64,000 nucleotides of DNA from NCBI GenBank assembly GCA_022453515.1, contig JAJNNY010000043.1, positions 186,001 through 250,000 on the forward strand, in the 5' to 3' direction. This document shows, piece by piece, positions 45,765 to 56,240 of the stretch (the first letter of the stretch is position 1; every line of letters starts with the position of its first letter). Origin of the DNA: Astrocystis sublimbata (lineage: Eukaryota; Ascomycota; Sordariomycetes; Xylariales; Xylariaceae). The position numbers were made by a program, and so were the translations under genes. Below the pieces are notes generated by a model. It had not been told where the DNA came from. It saw only the letters and a list, made by a program, of their open reading frames with translations, and ran no database searches.

Positions 45765-48414
45765 CGTGTTAGCTCTGTGCTGGTTCCGTCTGAAGTAGTT
45801 TGTGTGTATGTGTGTAGCGGCAGAACTGAGATGCAGAAAGAAGACAATGGCCAAAGGCGTGGTCGAGGCGACTTAAACCAGCGTCGCGTGTGTCTGGCGG
45901 GTGTCGCTGGGCGTGTGGAGGGTTGAAACAGGGTAGGCAAAAGCTGAAACACTCACGCTCATGTTGGCGGCTGGCTCTGTTTCTGCCGCTCGCTCTGCCG
46001 CTCTGTCGACGAAGCTCTGTCGCTCGGTTACTTCGCTGCAACGTGGACGTGCGTATCCTGGCCCCGTCGGGTGCTATATGCTGGGTGCTGGCGGTATATG
46101 CGTGCGTGTGTACTAGGGGACTAGGTAGGTAGTATGTTTGGATGTGGTAGCAATAGGTGCTTAAGTAGCAAGACAAGCCAAAAATCGAATGAGAGCCGAG
46201 TCCGAGATTTCTATTCACCGACGTACGTAGACAGGTCAGACGGGCGGATGGATTTAGTCGAAGGGGAGATGCGGCTAATAAGGTCGAAGGGGGGACACGG
46301 TCGAGATGGGCAGAAGATGGGCTCGCTGGGCTCGCTGGGATGGGATGGCTGACAAGGAGAGAAGGCTTTGTTACAGCTGCTGCGTTGGAAGTGCAGCATG
46401 TTACCCGAAGTGGCAAGGGGGCGCTTCCCTTAGCGCCCCGGCCGCCACGCTAGCCTGCTACCTAGTCCCTGTCTCGCCTGTCCTGCCCCTGACGGTTCCG
46501 CAGCCAGCCGATCGTTCGTTGAGGTCGCGAGCCCGTTTCCAACAGCAGCACCAAAAATCAACACCTAACTCACAGCCGCAGGGGTCGCTGCAGTAAAATA
46601 ATCTACATGCCACGCTAAAAAGTACGGACATTGTACGCTTACCTCGTAGCCTGGTAGATCCCTTACGGCCTGGGCTCCATGCTCCATCCCAAGACACCGC
46701 CCACTCCCGCCTCCACACACAGTAGGTACGAGTACTGAAGTCTGACTTACACGCAAAAGATCAGATGAATCAGTCCTCGACTAGCCTGATCAAAGCGCAT
46801 AAGATAGACCGACCATTGTACTCGAACCTATAAATGCCGCGCCTCTGCTTGGAAGTTGGCATGCAATCTCTCGGAATCGAGTCTCGAGTTCGAGTATCTG
46901 AGGACTAGGTGGCTTTGTCCACCCCATCCTGGGCAGTCCCAAATAGCCAACCAAGTTCGGCATTCAGATTTGGTGACAAACACCACGATGCTTTGGTGCT
47001 GGAGTGAGACCGGGGCTGTGTAGGCAACGCTAGTTACCTTCAGGTAATCGGAAATATCTAGAGCTTCCCAAGGTTGTCAGCCCACTCAGCTTCCCGTCCG
47101 TTATGTCGCACGCAATGCGCTGCTGCGAGCGAACAGCGGCGCCGCCCCGCGGGTTGTGCCATTAATAGAATCCTCGCTATGTACTAGGTACCTTAGGTAG
47201 CCCGTAATTCGCACTCGCATCGACACTAAATAACCCTCCAAAGCGACGCTAACGAACCTTCAGCCTCTACCTATCTTGTAGCCTGCCGAGCTGCTGAGCT
47301 ATGGCACAAGAGCCTGGAGAGCAGCTGATGGATAATTGCCTGACAAGGCGACAGGTAAGCATTAGTTGCGCTCGCATTCGGGAAGCATTGGACCAAGCAA
47401 CCAGGCAAAAGAAAAGAGGGTTCGTATAATCCATTGGGCGAAATTCTTAACATTAACATCATAATTCTGTTACCTATAGCAAAGATGAAACCTTGAAGAG
47501 ATAAATAAACAAGGGTAAAGATAAAGAATGAGGCATCTTTGAGCTCTCGCTTGCAACCTCTAGGACAGTCTACACAAACCTGTCAGGTGTGGACAACTTG
47601 AAGCGGGAGGGCTCAATTCTGATAAGTTCTGACTCTGTTATCTCCGTAACTGACTCCATAACTACTACTACTACTACTAGGTAGTAGTACATCGTCATCA
47701 ATGCACAGTTCCCACCCCCACCATGGCATTCATCCCCAAGGCAGACGAATTATCAAGCCTTCCATTTGTTGGCTATGCTCATCATTCTCGAGGTCAACAC
47801 ACCGCAAGAATCTATAGCTGGAACCAGATCATTCCCACGGGGCTTGACCATCCGCCGCCATGATGTGCATGTTGTCATGGTTGCAACATGCACGCAACTG
47901 AGCCATCCCAGGCATCCAGATAAAGTATAATGCGGGGCTAGGCAGCGGCATTCGAGCATCAAAGCTTGTCATTGATGTTCAAGTTACCGGTTGATTGGTA
48001 ACATGTGCCGTTCTTTTTCTTCAGATCAGTAGGTAGATCAATTCCACCTTGCACCATGATTAGCCCCCGCTATGGGTATAACGCTTTTCAACCGCTTATG
48101 CTACGAACAGTTGCTGATCGGGTCGGGCTTCGGTTTGATCTACAGCCATTGCATTGGCAGATGTAATATGTGTCGTAGTCCACTATTAGTCCCGCATGAG
48201 GACATTGCCGCATCACAAACTAGCATATGGGGTTGATTGCACGGTGGCTTGCGACATAATCACGCAAAAAAGATACTGGCAGGCATAGCAGTACAGTACA
48301 AGTACAGCAGCAGACTAAAACGCCGTAGATTCAAGTGAGTGTTGTAGTGCAAATTTACTTGGCACGAACGCGCTCGAGTCTAAGACGCTCACCCGAGATG
48401 CACAACACCACTTC
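45765..48414. other. 2.6-kb gene-free region
   Basis: The left end is the syntaxin promoter. Open frames at 46130-46600 on both strands lack domain features. A CTAGGTAGGTAG motif lies at about 46121-46132 and an ACT trinucleotide run at about 47661-47678. The right end holds the 3' flank of the MEMO1-like gene. No RNA gene was recognised. Confidence 0.5.
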
Positions 48415-49471
48415 TCAGACGACGGCATATGCCGACGCGTAACTCACGCTCGAATCCGAGAAGTCCTCCACCAAGCTGCTACGTTGGTATTGGACGAACT
48501 TGAACTTGTACTTGTCCGCATCAGGCGACTCCCGCGCCAGCGCCTCCAGCGCCGCCATGGTCACGCCGATGGGGTGCCTTCCGCAGACAGTGTTCTTCGT
48601 CTTCTTCAGGTTGTTTACAAAGTCGTCGTGGCGGCCACCGGCGATGGCGTCTATGGCCAGTTGGTCAAGCAGCTTGATGCTCTCGTGGATCGGCAGGTCG
48701 GTGGGCTGCCGCGTCCGGAACGTCAGAGAGGTGAGGTTGTCGACGTCGCCGCCGGGCGCGTAGGCGGTATAGCTGAACCGGTCGCCCCAGTGGCAGAAGT
48801 CGGAGCTCACTACGAAGACGTTGTCGGGGTCGCGGAGGTACGGGGCGAGCAGGGCGCCAAACTCCTTCTCTTCGGGTCCTCTATTGTCGCCTATTAGGAT
48901 GGGCACGAGAGTAGGGTATTGTTCTCGAGACGAGAACGTCTGGCTTATGCGCTTGTAGAGATAAGGTAGATGCATCTCGAGAGAGTGCTCTTGGACGTCG
49001 TTGCGGGCTGGCAAGTCCTGGAACTTGCCCGTGTCCCGCAGCTCCTGCACAACTTGCTCGTCGACGGTGAAGTTGCCAAAGGGAGTGGCATATTGGGCGA
49101 ACTTGGTCAGGGCGCAGCCGCGCAGGTAGTAGGTATGGGAGGGGCCGAGCAGGAAGATGCGCTTCGCTTTGCTGAGGTCAAGGCACTTGTAAGCCCAGGC
49201 GGCGCAGGGCCCCGAGTATGAGTAGCCTGCGTGCCTGTAGAATACCAGTCAATCACCCCAAGTCGCCCACAACGACTCAGCTAGAGCAAGACAATCACGA
49301 GAGCACATACGGTGCTATGATGACCTTGGCCCCGGATATGGGGAGATCTGCATTGTTGATCGAGGTCGGGACGTCGGCGAGGAAACCGTCCAGCTCGTCG
49401 GACAGGACGTCGGGATCGCCTTCGTACCAGGAGCCAGCTTTTCCGGCCTGTCGCATCCCGTGCAGCGCCAT
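48415..49471 (-). CDS. MEMO1 family protein (Mho1-like)
   Basis: Conserved eukaryotic protein related to non-haem-iron dioxygenases; human MEMO1 acts in cell motility and copper/redox handling, and the yeast homologue is Mho1. Two exons, 49471-49311 and 49234-48415, encode 326 aa; the 76-nt intron splits a Pro codon. The N-terminus MALHGMRQAGKAGSWYEGD is the family start. Metal-site candidates are His55 in APHAGYSYSGPCAAWAY, the His in EHSLEMHLPYLY and the Cys in CGRHPIGV, matching the three residues that line the pocket in human MEMO1. Further hallmarks are LLGPSH, VPILIGD and VVSSDFCHWGDRFSYT. Length agrees with the family (about 300 aa). The function in fungi is not established, so family is certain and role is open. 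Confidence 0.95.
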
Positions 49472-49829
49472 GGTTCCTGTCGATGTTTTTGCGAATGATT
49501 GCGGGATAGGACACCGAGTTCGTATGGAACCTGTGATGAGAGGGAAGTGGGATGATGTAACTGTCCCGCACCTAAGCTGCAGGTGGGTACCTATACCTCA
49601 CACTGATTGAGGGGCAACATAGCCTGGAGGTACAGTGAGACGGATGTTGCTACATTCAATGTTGGACAGCGCCAAGGTTGCAGGTGGTTGGATAAGTTTC
49701 AGCTAGGTATATCCTACCCAGCCACCTGCCCTCGAGCCACCACCGATGCCTCAGCTACCTACCTACCTGCTCCGGTAAGGACGCCGGGGATTGCGCCTGC
49801 CGTGTGGGGCCGGTTACACGGAGCTGACC
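49472..49829. other. Short intergenic stretch
   Basis: MEMO1-gene promoter running into the kinase remnant on the other strand. CTACCTACCTACCTGC lies at about 49755-49770. The kinase frame stays open leftwards to about 49607 without an ATG, but that part resembles nothing known. Confidence 0.5.
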
Positions 49830-50284
49830 CCTACTCCGAGGTCCCTTTCCGAGATGCCTCCTTGTCCGCGAGACATCCGCATCCCAACATTGGTCTCTAT
49901 CTAGGTTGTGTTATCAGAGATAACAAGATTCAGGGGCTAGCCTTCAAAAAATACCCTGTGACCCTTCCGATGTGCTTGAAAATGGGAAAACTTTCGATAA
50001 GCACCGATGCATGCGTGGTTGAAGCAGTCGTTCATCACATGCATGGGTTGGGACTCGTGCCTTGCAACATCATGCTTGATGGAGACAATCTCATTATCAT
50101 AGACTTTGATTCGTGCAAGCCTGAAGACGCAAAGCTATTGAAGAGAGGGACTTATGAGTTCACTACTGATGAGGAATGTTCGAAGCGCAGTAACGATCAT
50201 TTCAGTCTGGATAAGATTCGTGCAGTGATCTTCGGGGATGGTAAGTGGAATGATGAAGAGAGACGGGGCGAAGAAGCGGTCTAG
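49830..50284 (+). pseudogene. Decayed fungal protein kinase fragment lacking the catalytic loop
   Basis: The translated stretch matches the C-lobe of a fungus-specific protein kinase group. Recognisable blocks are ARHPHPNIGLYLGCVIRD, GLAFKKYPVTL, VVHHMHGLGLV, NIMLDGDNLIIIDFDSC and FSLDKIRAVIFGDG. In active members GLGLV is followed by HNDLNPSNIM; here the segment reads GLGLVPCNIML, so the catalytic Asp and its neighbours are missing in frame (about five residues, near 50055-50070). No suitable ATG precedes the first half: the first in-frame Met codons lie within the match (near LPMCLKM). The N-lobe with the ATP-binding Lys is not seen. I interpret this as a pseudogene, or at best a truncated pseudokinase. 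The kinase family match is from memory of the motif pattern. Confidence 0.7.
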
Positions 50285-50684
50285 GATCTTGCACACAGTA
50301 ATGCCGTTGTCCTAAAGGCTCATTCAATTATGTATTTAGCACATATCCGGTAGCTTCAGATGATTACTCAGGGTTGTGAAACCTCCAGCAACTTGATCTA
50401 ACGCAAGTGATAGTCAGAAGTTTTTAATGTTTGATAATACGTAGTATCTGATCAACCTATCTCGTGGGTCTTGGTCCAATCTCGATGAGTAGCCACATGA
50501 GTAGTTTCACTTCAGCTATTCCGTTCCCCAAACACTACCGAGAGAGTTCCTTTCCCGCACCCATCTCCATATGTGGACAACCAACACACCATATTCCTCA
50601 CAAATCCCTAGCCCGGAACGCCTGTCATTATTTGGTGCCTCTGCCAATGTTAGAAGTTGTTGATGAAAGTTGGGGCATGTGATG
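50285..50684. other. Short intergenic stretch
   Basis: It lies between the kinase remnant and the small minus-strand gene. A branch-site-like CTAAC and acceptor (CTAACATTGGCAG on the minus strand, about 50643-50655) may belong to an intron at the end of the small gene. Confidence 0.4.
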
Positions 50685-50897
50685 TTACTTACACTTTGAC
50701 TTCTTGGCTTCCTCTGCCTTTGCCGGCTCTTCTTTTGGAGGCGGCTCTACGAAATGAACGGTGCGTTTGGCCTTCGAGTACTTGCAACCCGGGTTCTGGC
50801 AGTCAGTGGCGATGTAGGGACGTGATTTCCCAGATTGATCTGTCTTCATCTTCCACTCGCACTCGTCAACGAGAGGCACGATCTCTGCGCGAGCCAT
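50685..50897 (-). CDS. Small conserved-looking protein, 70 aa
   Basis: Short ATG-to-stop frame starting at 50897 (MARAEIVPLVDECEW). It contains a Cys pair, DCQNPGCKYSKAKR, that could bind metal together with the earlier Cys in DECEW. The C-terminus is charged and Lys/Glu/Pro-rich (PPPKEEPAKAEEAKKSK). The last codons overlap a perfect GTAAGT donor. If that intron is used with the acceptor near 50643, the next codon becomes TAG, so the protein ends after KKSK either way. Its composition and motif resemble short uncharacterised proteins of Sordariomycetes, but I do not recognise a named family. There is no signal peptide. Moderate confidence that it is a gene; no function proposed. Confidence 0.6.
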   Translation of the reverse strand: MARAEIVPLVDECEWKMKTDQSGKSRPYIATDCQNPGCKYSKAKRTVHFVEPPPKEEPAKAEEAKKSKCK

Positions 50898-53793
50898 TGT
50901 TGAATGCTGTGTCAGGGTAACGGTGGATGAGAGTGTTGTATGCTGATGATAGAGCTAGTGGCAGGTGTTGTTCATTCATGTGAGAAACTGGGGAAGAGGT
51001 TGTTGAGCAAGTGCGAAAGACTACATCGCCCATTTGGAGGAGTCTGACTTATATAGACATTGGCACCATACAGCACCATTATTTGTGAAACCCCGATGAT
51101 GGTCCCTTGACACATTTGCGTCCAGAGACGCAACGGACTTAGAAGCAACGTCAACATCAGTGCCGCTTGCCACTTGAGAGCTTTACGAAAGTCTCTCCAA
51201 TGATAGACGGGTCAACACTCAAAGTGGCCATTCGTGATACATCTAGCAGTATGTGTGTGGTGTTGGCCGGTCATAAAGTGGCGTTATAATAGATCGCCAC
51301 ACCACTGGTTAACATTCGACTTACCGTCAACTTACTTATGTATGACGAGTTCCATTGGCTACCGTTGACTTTGTCTCTCGCCCATGCCTAGACACCTAGA
51401 GGCGTTTGCCACGAAGACTTGATGATCACATATTTATCGCAATGACATCGTATGTGTTGCGTACGTTGTGGTCCTGAAGTGGAAATTCACCTGTGGCGAA
51501 GGCGAGCATGGCCATGTGTCCCCTTTCCACGTAAGCGTCTTTGTGTTGCGCGAAGAAGAGTGTCGCACACTGTCATGAACACGAAGCATCAGAAAGGACC
51601 TATACTCTCAAGTAGAATACTCAGACTCTCGAAACGACTGGTCAGCCTCCTTCAGCGTTACTCCCCTTCTCTTTGAGGAGTTGAACTACGTGGTGTCAAT
51701 CGCCGATCATACAAGCTTGAGGGAGGGATATAGCTTACATGATTTGTAGCTTTCTCGAAGGATGACAGTGAACATCGTTGCTTTTAAGACCCCATGACCA
51801 GCTTATGACACCCAGAGCCAATCTCATACAGGTGTTTCGAGTACTGCTATTGCCACTGAGAGTACGTACATGCTTTGCTGCCTGGATTCCCAAAAAGCCC
51901 ATAGGTTTGGATTAAGTTGTCTGGTCACATGATGAAAGTCTGGAGGCAATTTTACTCATATTACCTGAAACATGGACAAATGGTCTGTGTCTTCTGCCAT
52001 CTTTGCGTCAACAATTCTGTTTTGGTAGATCACCTTTGAACGCCTGGTCGAGAGCTACGGAAACCCTTTCCAGCGGGAATACCAGATTGCAAATCAGTAT
52101 CAACAGTTTTGAGATTGCTAGTGTCACAACAATCACAATGGGCTTTTGAGGGAGCCTGATGACCCTGTATTTATCACGTTCGGTAAGCATCCTAAACAGG
52201 TGGTACTTACAGTTAGACCCGGATGAATCATCGAGCATCATATCATTACTTTGCCGTCTATATATATATATACTAGCTCTTTATGTTGATAATGGAATCA
52301 CAGTTGAGTAGTTCTATATCCTTCGAACTAGCATACCTGTCGAAGCGCAAACATGTACTATGAGATCAATATATGCAACTACTGGAGGCCAAGAAATAAA
52401 CGCGGTGCACAATGAATTACAAGGAACTCTATGAAAAGTCATGGGGATCATACTAAAGGCACGAATTCGATATAATTATATAGCATATTCACAACTAATA
52501 CGCACATACAAACAGCTTATGGGTTAGCATGCCTTAGTTAGATTCCGATTAAGGGGTCGATGTCAACATCACATAAAATTAACAATCCAAATATCAAGAC
52601 TTTCCAAAGAGCCTCCGGCCTCCTATATCTGTATGACAGAAAATGCGTGTTTGGCAATAAACCTAGGGGAAAACTTTTATAACTTGGTGAAGAGAATCCC
52701 TCGGACATTTCATTGTGATCTTCGGCCTAAATTCCACTTCACCGTTGATAGTTATGCATATGAAGCAACCCTGCCTATTCACTTTGTAAATGCTCAAGTT
52801 TACTCCTATGACTTTCTCGTTGGCATCAGGCATCAGCTATGCCTTCTAGTGAGCACGGTATGTATTACTTTCCTCGTCTGAGCACGCAAAGGTCATTTCC
52901 GTAAATGTTTGGAAAATTCGCTGTTCCGAACTGGCACTGGCCTTGGTCATCCTCTTGAACTATGTTTAGATTACAATGGAGCTTGTCATGATATGAGACC
53001 TGTCTCTAGCCAGCGCGAATAGTCATGAGAGCAAGGATTTGTACACACGTGAGGTAGCGAGAACGTCGAAGAGCGAATTCGTTTCATTATTAATATTTGA
53101 CATTTTGTGCACTCTCGACAGAGTCACATTGAAAGCGGCAGCAAAAGATGAGGAAAAACGACTTGCTCTGCGATGTATGTGGCTGTGGAGGAATGTTTCT
53201 GTTCTACAGCTACCCCAGTGGCACAGGTGCAAATTATGGTATCTACGCATCTCGGAATTCGCGGATGTACGCCCAGTCACTTATCATAAAACTTGCCCGG
53301 TCGGTGTCAAAAGTGTCAAGTGCTCCTCCAATCGCAAGATCGCCTCATTAAGTCATGCCAATGTTACGCCCAATGGCATCTTCAATGATACTCTGTTTTC
53401 CTGCCAACGTCGCCGCCCCCACGTTCACCCTACTGCCGACACCCCCGCTACAAAGCCAACCCCAGCGAATCCCCTTATTTCTTTGATCACAAGGCACATC
53501 CGGGGCTGAAATGGATGCCACCCACCACTCCAGTTTAATTATCATGCAGCATCAACCGGATCACATTTCGCAGCGCAGGATATAAAAATAGGAAGGACTG
53601 GGGTGATGCACCAACAGCCTTCAACTAAATGTCTCAAATCACTGCCAATCATCGATTCCGTAAAGTCGCTTTTCATCATTATATTTCCGGGCAGTTGTTT
53701 TGCTCGGGAGTCTGCCGACGATAGAAGATAGTGCCAGTCGTTTATCCCACGAAACGAAGTATCAACCGCTGCAAATTATGTAGACTGGTGAAC
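50898..53793. other. 2.9-kb gene-poor region, partly AT-rich
   Basis: No supported gene. Frames at 52008-52241 (-), 52633-52881 (+) and 53039-53509 (+) lack family features. An alternating TA tract (ATATATATATATAC) lies at about 52260-52273, and the surrounding 52250-52560 is AT-rich, as in relics of repeats. The last 150 bases should be the promoter of the gene at 53794. Confidence 0.45.
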
Positions 53794-54626
53794 ATGGCGC
53801 AAGAAACCGTCGGCCTTGCGGTCGCGGACCTTACCGCGTCCTTCGCTGCAGGCCTAGAATGTTATGCCGGCTGGCGGCAGAGACACCGACAACGCAACAA
53901 CTATCATGTGCGGGGGACGGGTACGGGGCCTGGTACAGCCTGTGCCGCAAATTCGTCCCTGGCATTTTCGAAACTGAAAATTGAGGAAACCTTTCACAAC
54001 GGCGCGGACGTACTAGGTGACGAGTTTGTGACTGGAGATGGTAAGAGATGACACGAGGCCCATGAGCATGTATAAGGAGTGTCTAACTGATGCGTGGTAA
54101 ACTAGCGGCCTGTCGTAACATCCTACTCGAGAATCTTCGATACCTGCAGGACTGTATCGAAGTTCTACAAAGATCAATTGTTGTCGAGAATCATGCTTTA
54201 CCGCTTGCAGAGCTAATCGGCGTGTCTGAAGCCGTTCGCGTGGCCTGCTTGGCCGCACTGCACCAGCAGTATCAACGAATCGTGGTTGGTCGTTTGGCGC
54301 CTCGGGCGGCAACGCCGCCATCCGCCTTCACTGTTTCAATCCTCTCTGACAACGATCCTGATATTGAAAGAATCCTGAGCGAGTCCGAGGCCGAGGCAGC
54401 GCAGACGAGAGGGAAGTGCCATTTGACGGAAGATCCGCATTCATGCCAGAACAGTGACGATGACGATTGCAGACCACCATCTCCGCCTCTAACGCCGATA
54501 CGAGCCCCGAAGCGACCAGAGCATCACAAGACATATCCCCTACTTCTCAGTCCGTCGCGCAATGACGGTCAAGCTCATGTCATCCAGAGGCAATTCCATG
54601 CCAATCCAACGCATCCGACAGAGTGA
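53794..54626 (+). CDS. Hypothetical helical protein of 255 aa
   Basis: Two exons, 53794-54040 and 54106-54626, joined by a 65-nt phase-1 intron (donor GTAAGA, branch CTAACTGA, acceptor ACTAG). The start is the ATG in MAQETVGLAVADLTASFAAG. Residues 1-165 look alpha-helical, with a basic patch (RQRHRQRNNYH), SSLAFSKLKIEETFHNGADVLG, and LLENLRYLQDCIEVLQRSIVVENHALPL. The layout resembles N-terminal helical domains found in many uncharacterised fungal proteins, but I do not recognise a specific family. The C-terminal third is acidic and Ser/Pro-rich (SDNDPDIERILSESE, DDDDCRPPSPPLTP), probably disordered. Splicing gives a continuous helical segment across the junction (GDAACRNILLENL), which supports the model. 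No signal peptide or membrane span. Confidence 0.75.
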
Positions 54627-55169
54627 TCTAAATGAAGATATGGATGTGACCGGAACCACACAATATCGTAGAAGATGGGATACCGTGGTGATCAAGCTTG
54701 GTTTCCGGGAATGAATTCTAGATTGCCGGATTGATCTTATGGCGAAGATTGGTTGGGCTGTGCCTTGTTTGTGGTAAGTCCCTCGGTCCCTTGGCCTTCG
54801 GAAACCAGATCTTTGTACAACTACCTACTGTTGCTCGGTACTTGTTTTTGGAGAGGTGTTGTCGAAGGATGCCAGCTGATCGACTATATGCTATAGTGAC
54901 GCGTCCGAAACGTTTGAGACTGTTATTCGAATGGCAATTTTATCGCCCCATCGTATACGAATTGGCAACTTTCCGACTGGCGCCATTTGGATGATACATT
55001 AGGTCTCGCACAAACCACAAGAGCCTGCCCAAGCCGATAGAAGTTGCTGTGAAGGGTCCAAAAATAGCCTATCATCCTTGGCCTTCACCGAGGAGTGCTG
55101 CGCGAATACCTCGTCTCCGCTTTGGTGTGGGTATAATCAATGTCGACGGCCCACTGCAATATCAAAGGG
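54627..55169. other. Convergent intergenic region
   Basis: Between the 3' ends of the genes at 53794-54626 (+) and 55170-56240 (-). A frame at 54731-54994 has no recognisable features. Confidence 0.5.
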
Positions 55170-56240
55170 TTAGACAACTGCCTCCAAAGGGAAAGAACCA
55201 CGATTCGGAGATACGCGAGTACAACACATAATAATTTCGTCGATAGTGAAGATGGGTACTGATGGACGTAAGTGGAAAATGGTACGCACCTTTATCTGGC
55301 TATCTTCCAGATCTGGGAACGCCTCACGCAGCACTTGTGCGGCGTACACGAACCGACGCTCTATCAGCTTCATGTTCTGCATCCATTCCCAGCTGTCATT
55401 TTTCTGGCCTTGAACGACCGAGTCGTACGGGGCGAACCCGAACTCGTCGCGTGCAACTATGGCGTTGCTGACGGGGCTCGGGTTACTTAAGCGCACAACA
55501 AGGGCGACCTCTGTCGGCGTCGTAGATGGTTTCGGGAAATCGACACTCGGCCCGTAAAAGGGACGCCACCCCTCATAATTACAGCTGTCGTGGATAAGAA
55601 CAGCCACTCGTCGAAGCTTGCCTGCGATCGGCCCGTTGCACAGCCTCCGGAGCACCTCGCAATTCACATCCGCGCCGTCGGTGAGGTAGAGTAGATCGTT
55701 TCCCCAGTTTATGTGAATACCGGGAACAATCATGTCCTTTGGTCTTCCATCGGGGTTCTTGAGAAATTCGGCAAGATCTGGTCGTGAGCGCATGATCTCG
55801 TTCGTTATCGGAGGAAGTCGATCTGGGCTGGCGTCATCGAGATTCCGGAACTGCTCTTCGTAGAGATCCTTCACTAGCTTGCTCGGTAGGCCCATGAAGT
55901 TGATGTGAGTGAAGTCGAAGGTCTTTTGGAACAGCTCGAGGGCTTCGTAGTTGATGGCAGCGGCGGCAAACCGACGACTTGCTGGTACACACTCATTCGT
56001 CCCCGCAGTGAGGTCGGCATACGCCACAGGGGTTCCAGCAAGACCTTTTGGAATCTTAGATCCGCCATGGTAGAGCACATGGATTCTGGGAGCGTCGAAG
56101 TAGTATCCCCATATCTGAAGGCGAAGCTCCGTTGGTAATTCGGCGAAACAATGGAAAGTTCTGTTGATCTGGTCGGGTTCTGTCGAGGGAATTTCTTCTT
56201 GCATGGGCGAAAATTGGTCGAGCAGCCAACGCAAAGCCAT
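55170..56240 (-). CDS. 2EXR domain protein
   Basis: Single-exon protein of 356 aa from the ATG at 56240. The 2EXR signature lies at residues 29-55: FHCFAELPTELRLQIWGYYFD followed by PRIHVLYHGG. This short domain, related in shape to the F-box (L-P-E/T-x-R-x-x-I-W), is expanded in Pezizomycotina, and its role is not established. The rest holds PASRRFAAAAINYEALELFQKTFDF and a block beginning INWGNDLLYLTDGADVN, both common to this protein group. A potential GTGCGT donor near 55288 would give an intron of only about 31 nt, too short, so I read through to the stop at 55170. Function is unknown; a role as an adaptor is only a guess from the F-box-like helix. Confidence 0.85.
   Translation of the reverse strand: MALRWLLDQFSPMQEEIPSTEPDQINRTFHCFAELPTELRLQIWGYYFDAPRIHVLYHGGSKIPKGLAGTPVAYADLTAGTNECVPASRRFAAAAINYEALELFQKTFDFTHINFMGLPSKLVKDLYEEQFRNLDDASPDRLPPITNEIMRSRPDLAEFLKNPDGRPKDMIVPGIHINWGNDLLYLTDGADVNCEVLRRLCNGPIAGKLRRVAVLIHDSCNYEGWRPFYGPSVDFPKPSTTPTEVALVVRLSNPSPVSNAIVARDEFGFAPYDSVVQGQKNDSWEWMQNMKLIERRFVYAAQVLREAFPDLEDSQIKVRTIFHLRPSVPIFTIDEIIMCCTRVSPNRGSFPLEAVV

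Noticed and set aside
46130..46600. Overlapping frames upstream of the syntaxin gene
   Set aside because: The frames sit in a promoter-like region with no conserved motif on either strand.
53039..53509. Open frame of 156 codons
   Set aside because: It lacks domain features and a convincing start context, and it overlaps a frame on the other strand.
55258..55290. Possible intron near the C-terminus of the 2EXR gene
   Set aside because: The donor/acceptor pair would leave an intron of about 31 nt, too short for fungal splicing, and would change the frame without gaining any conserved motif.
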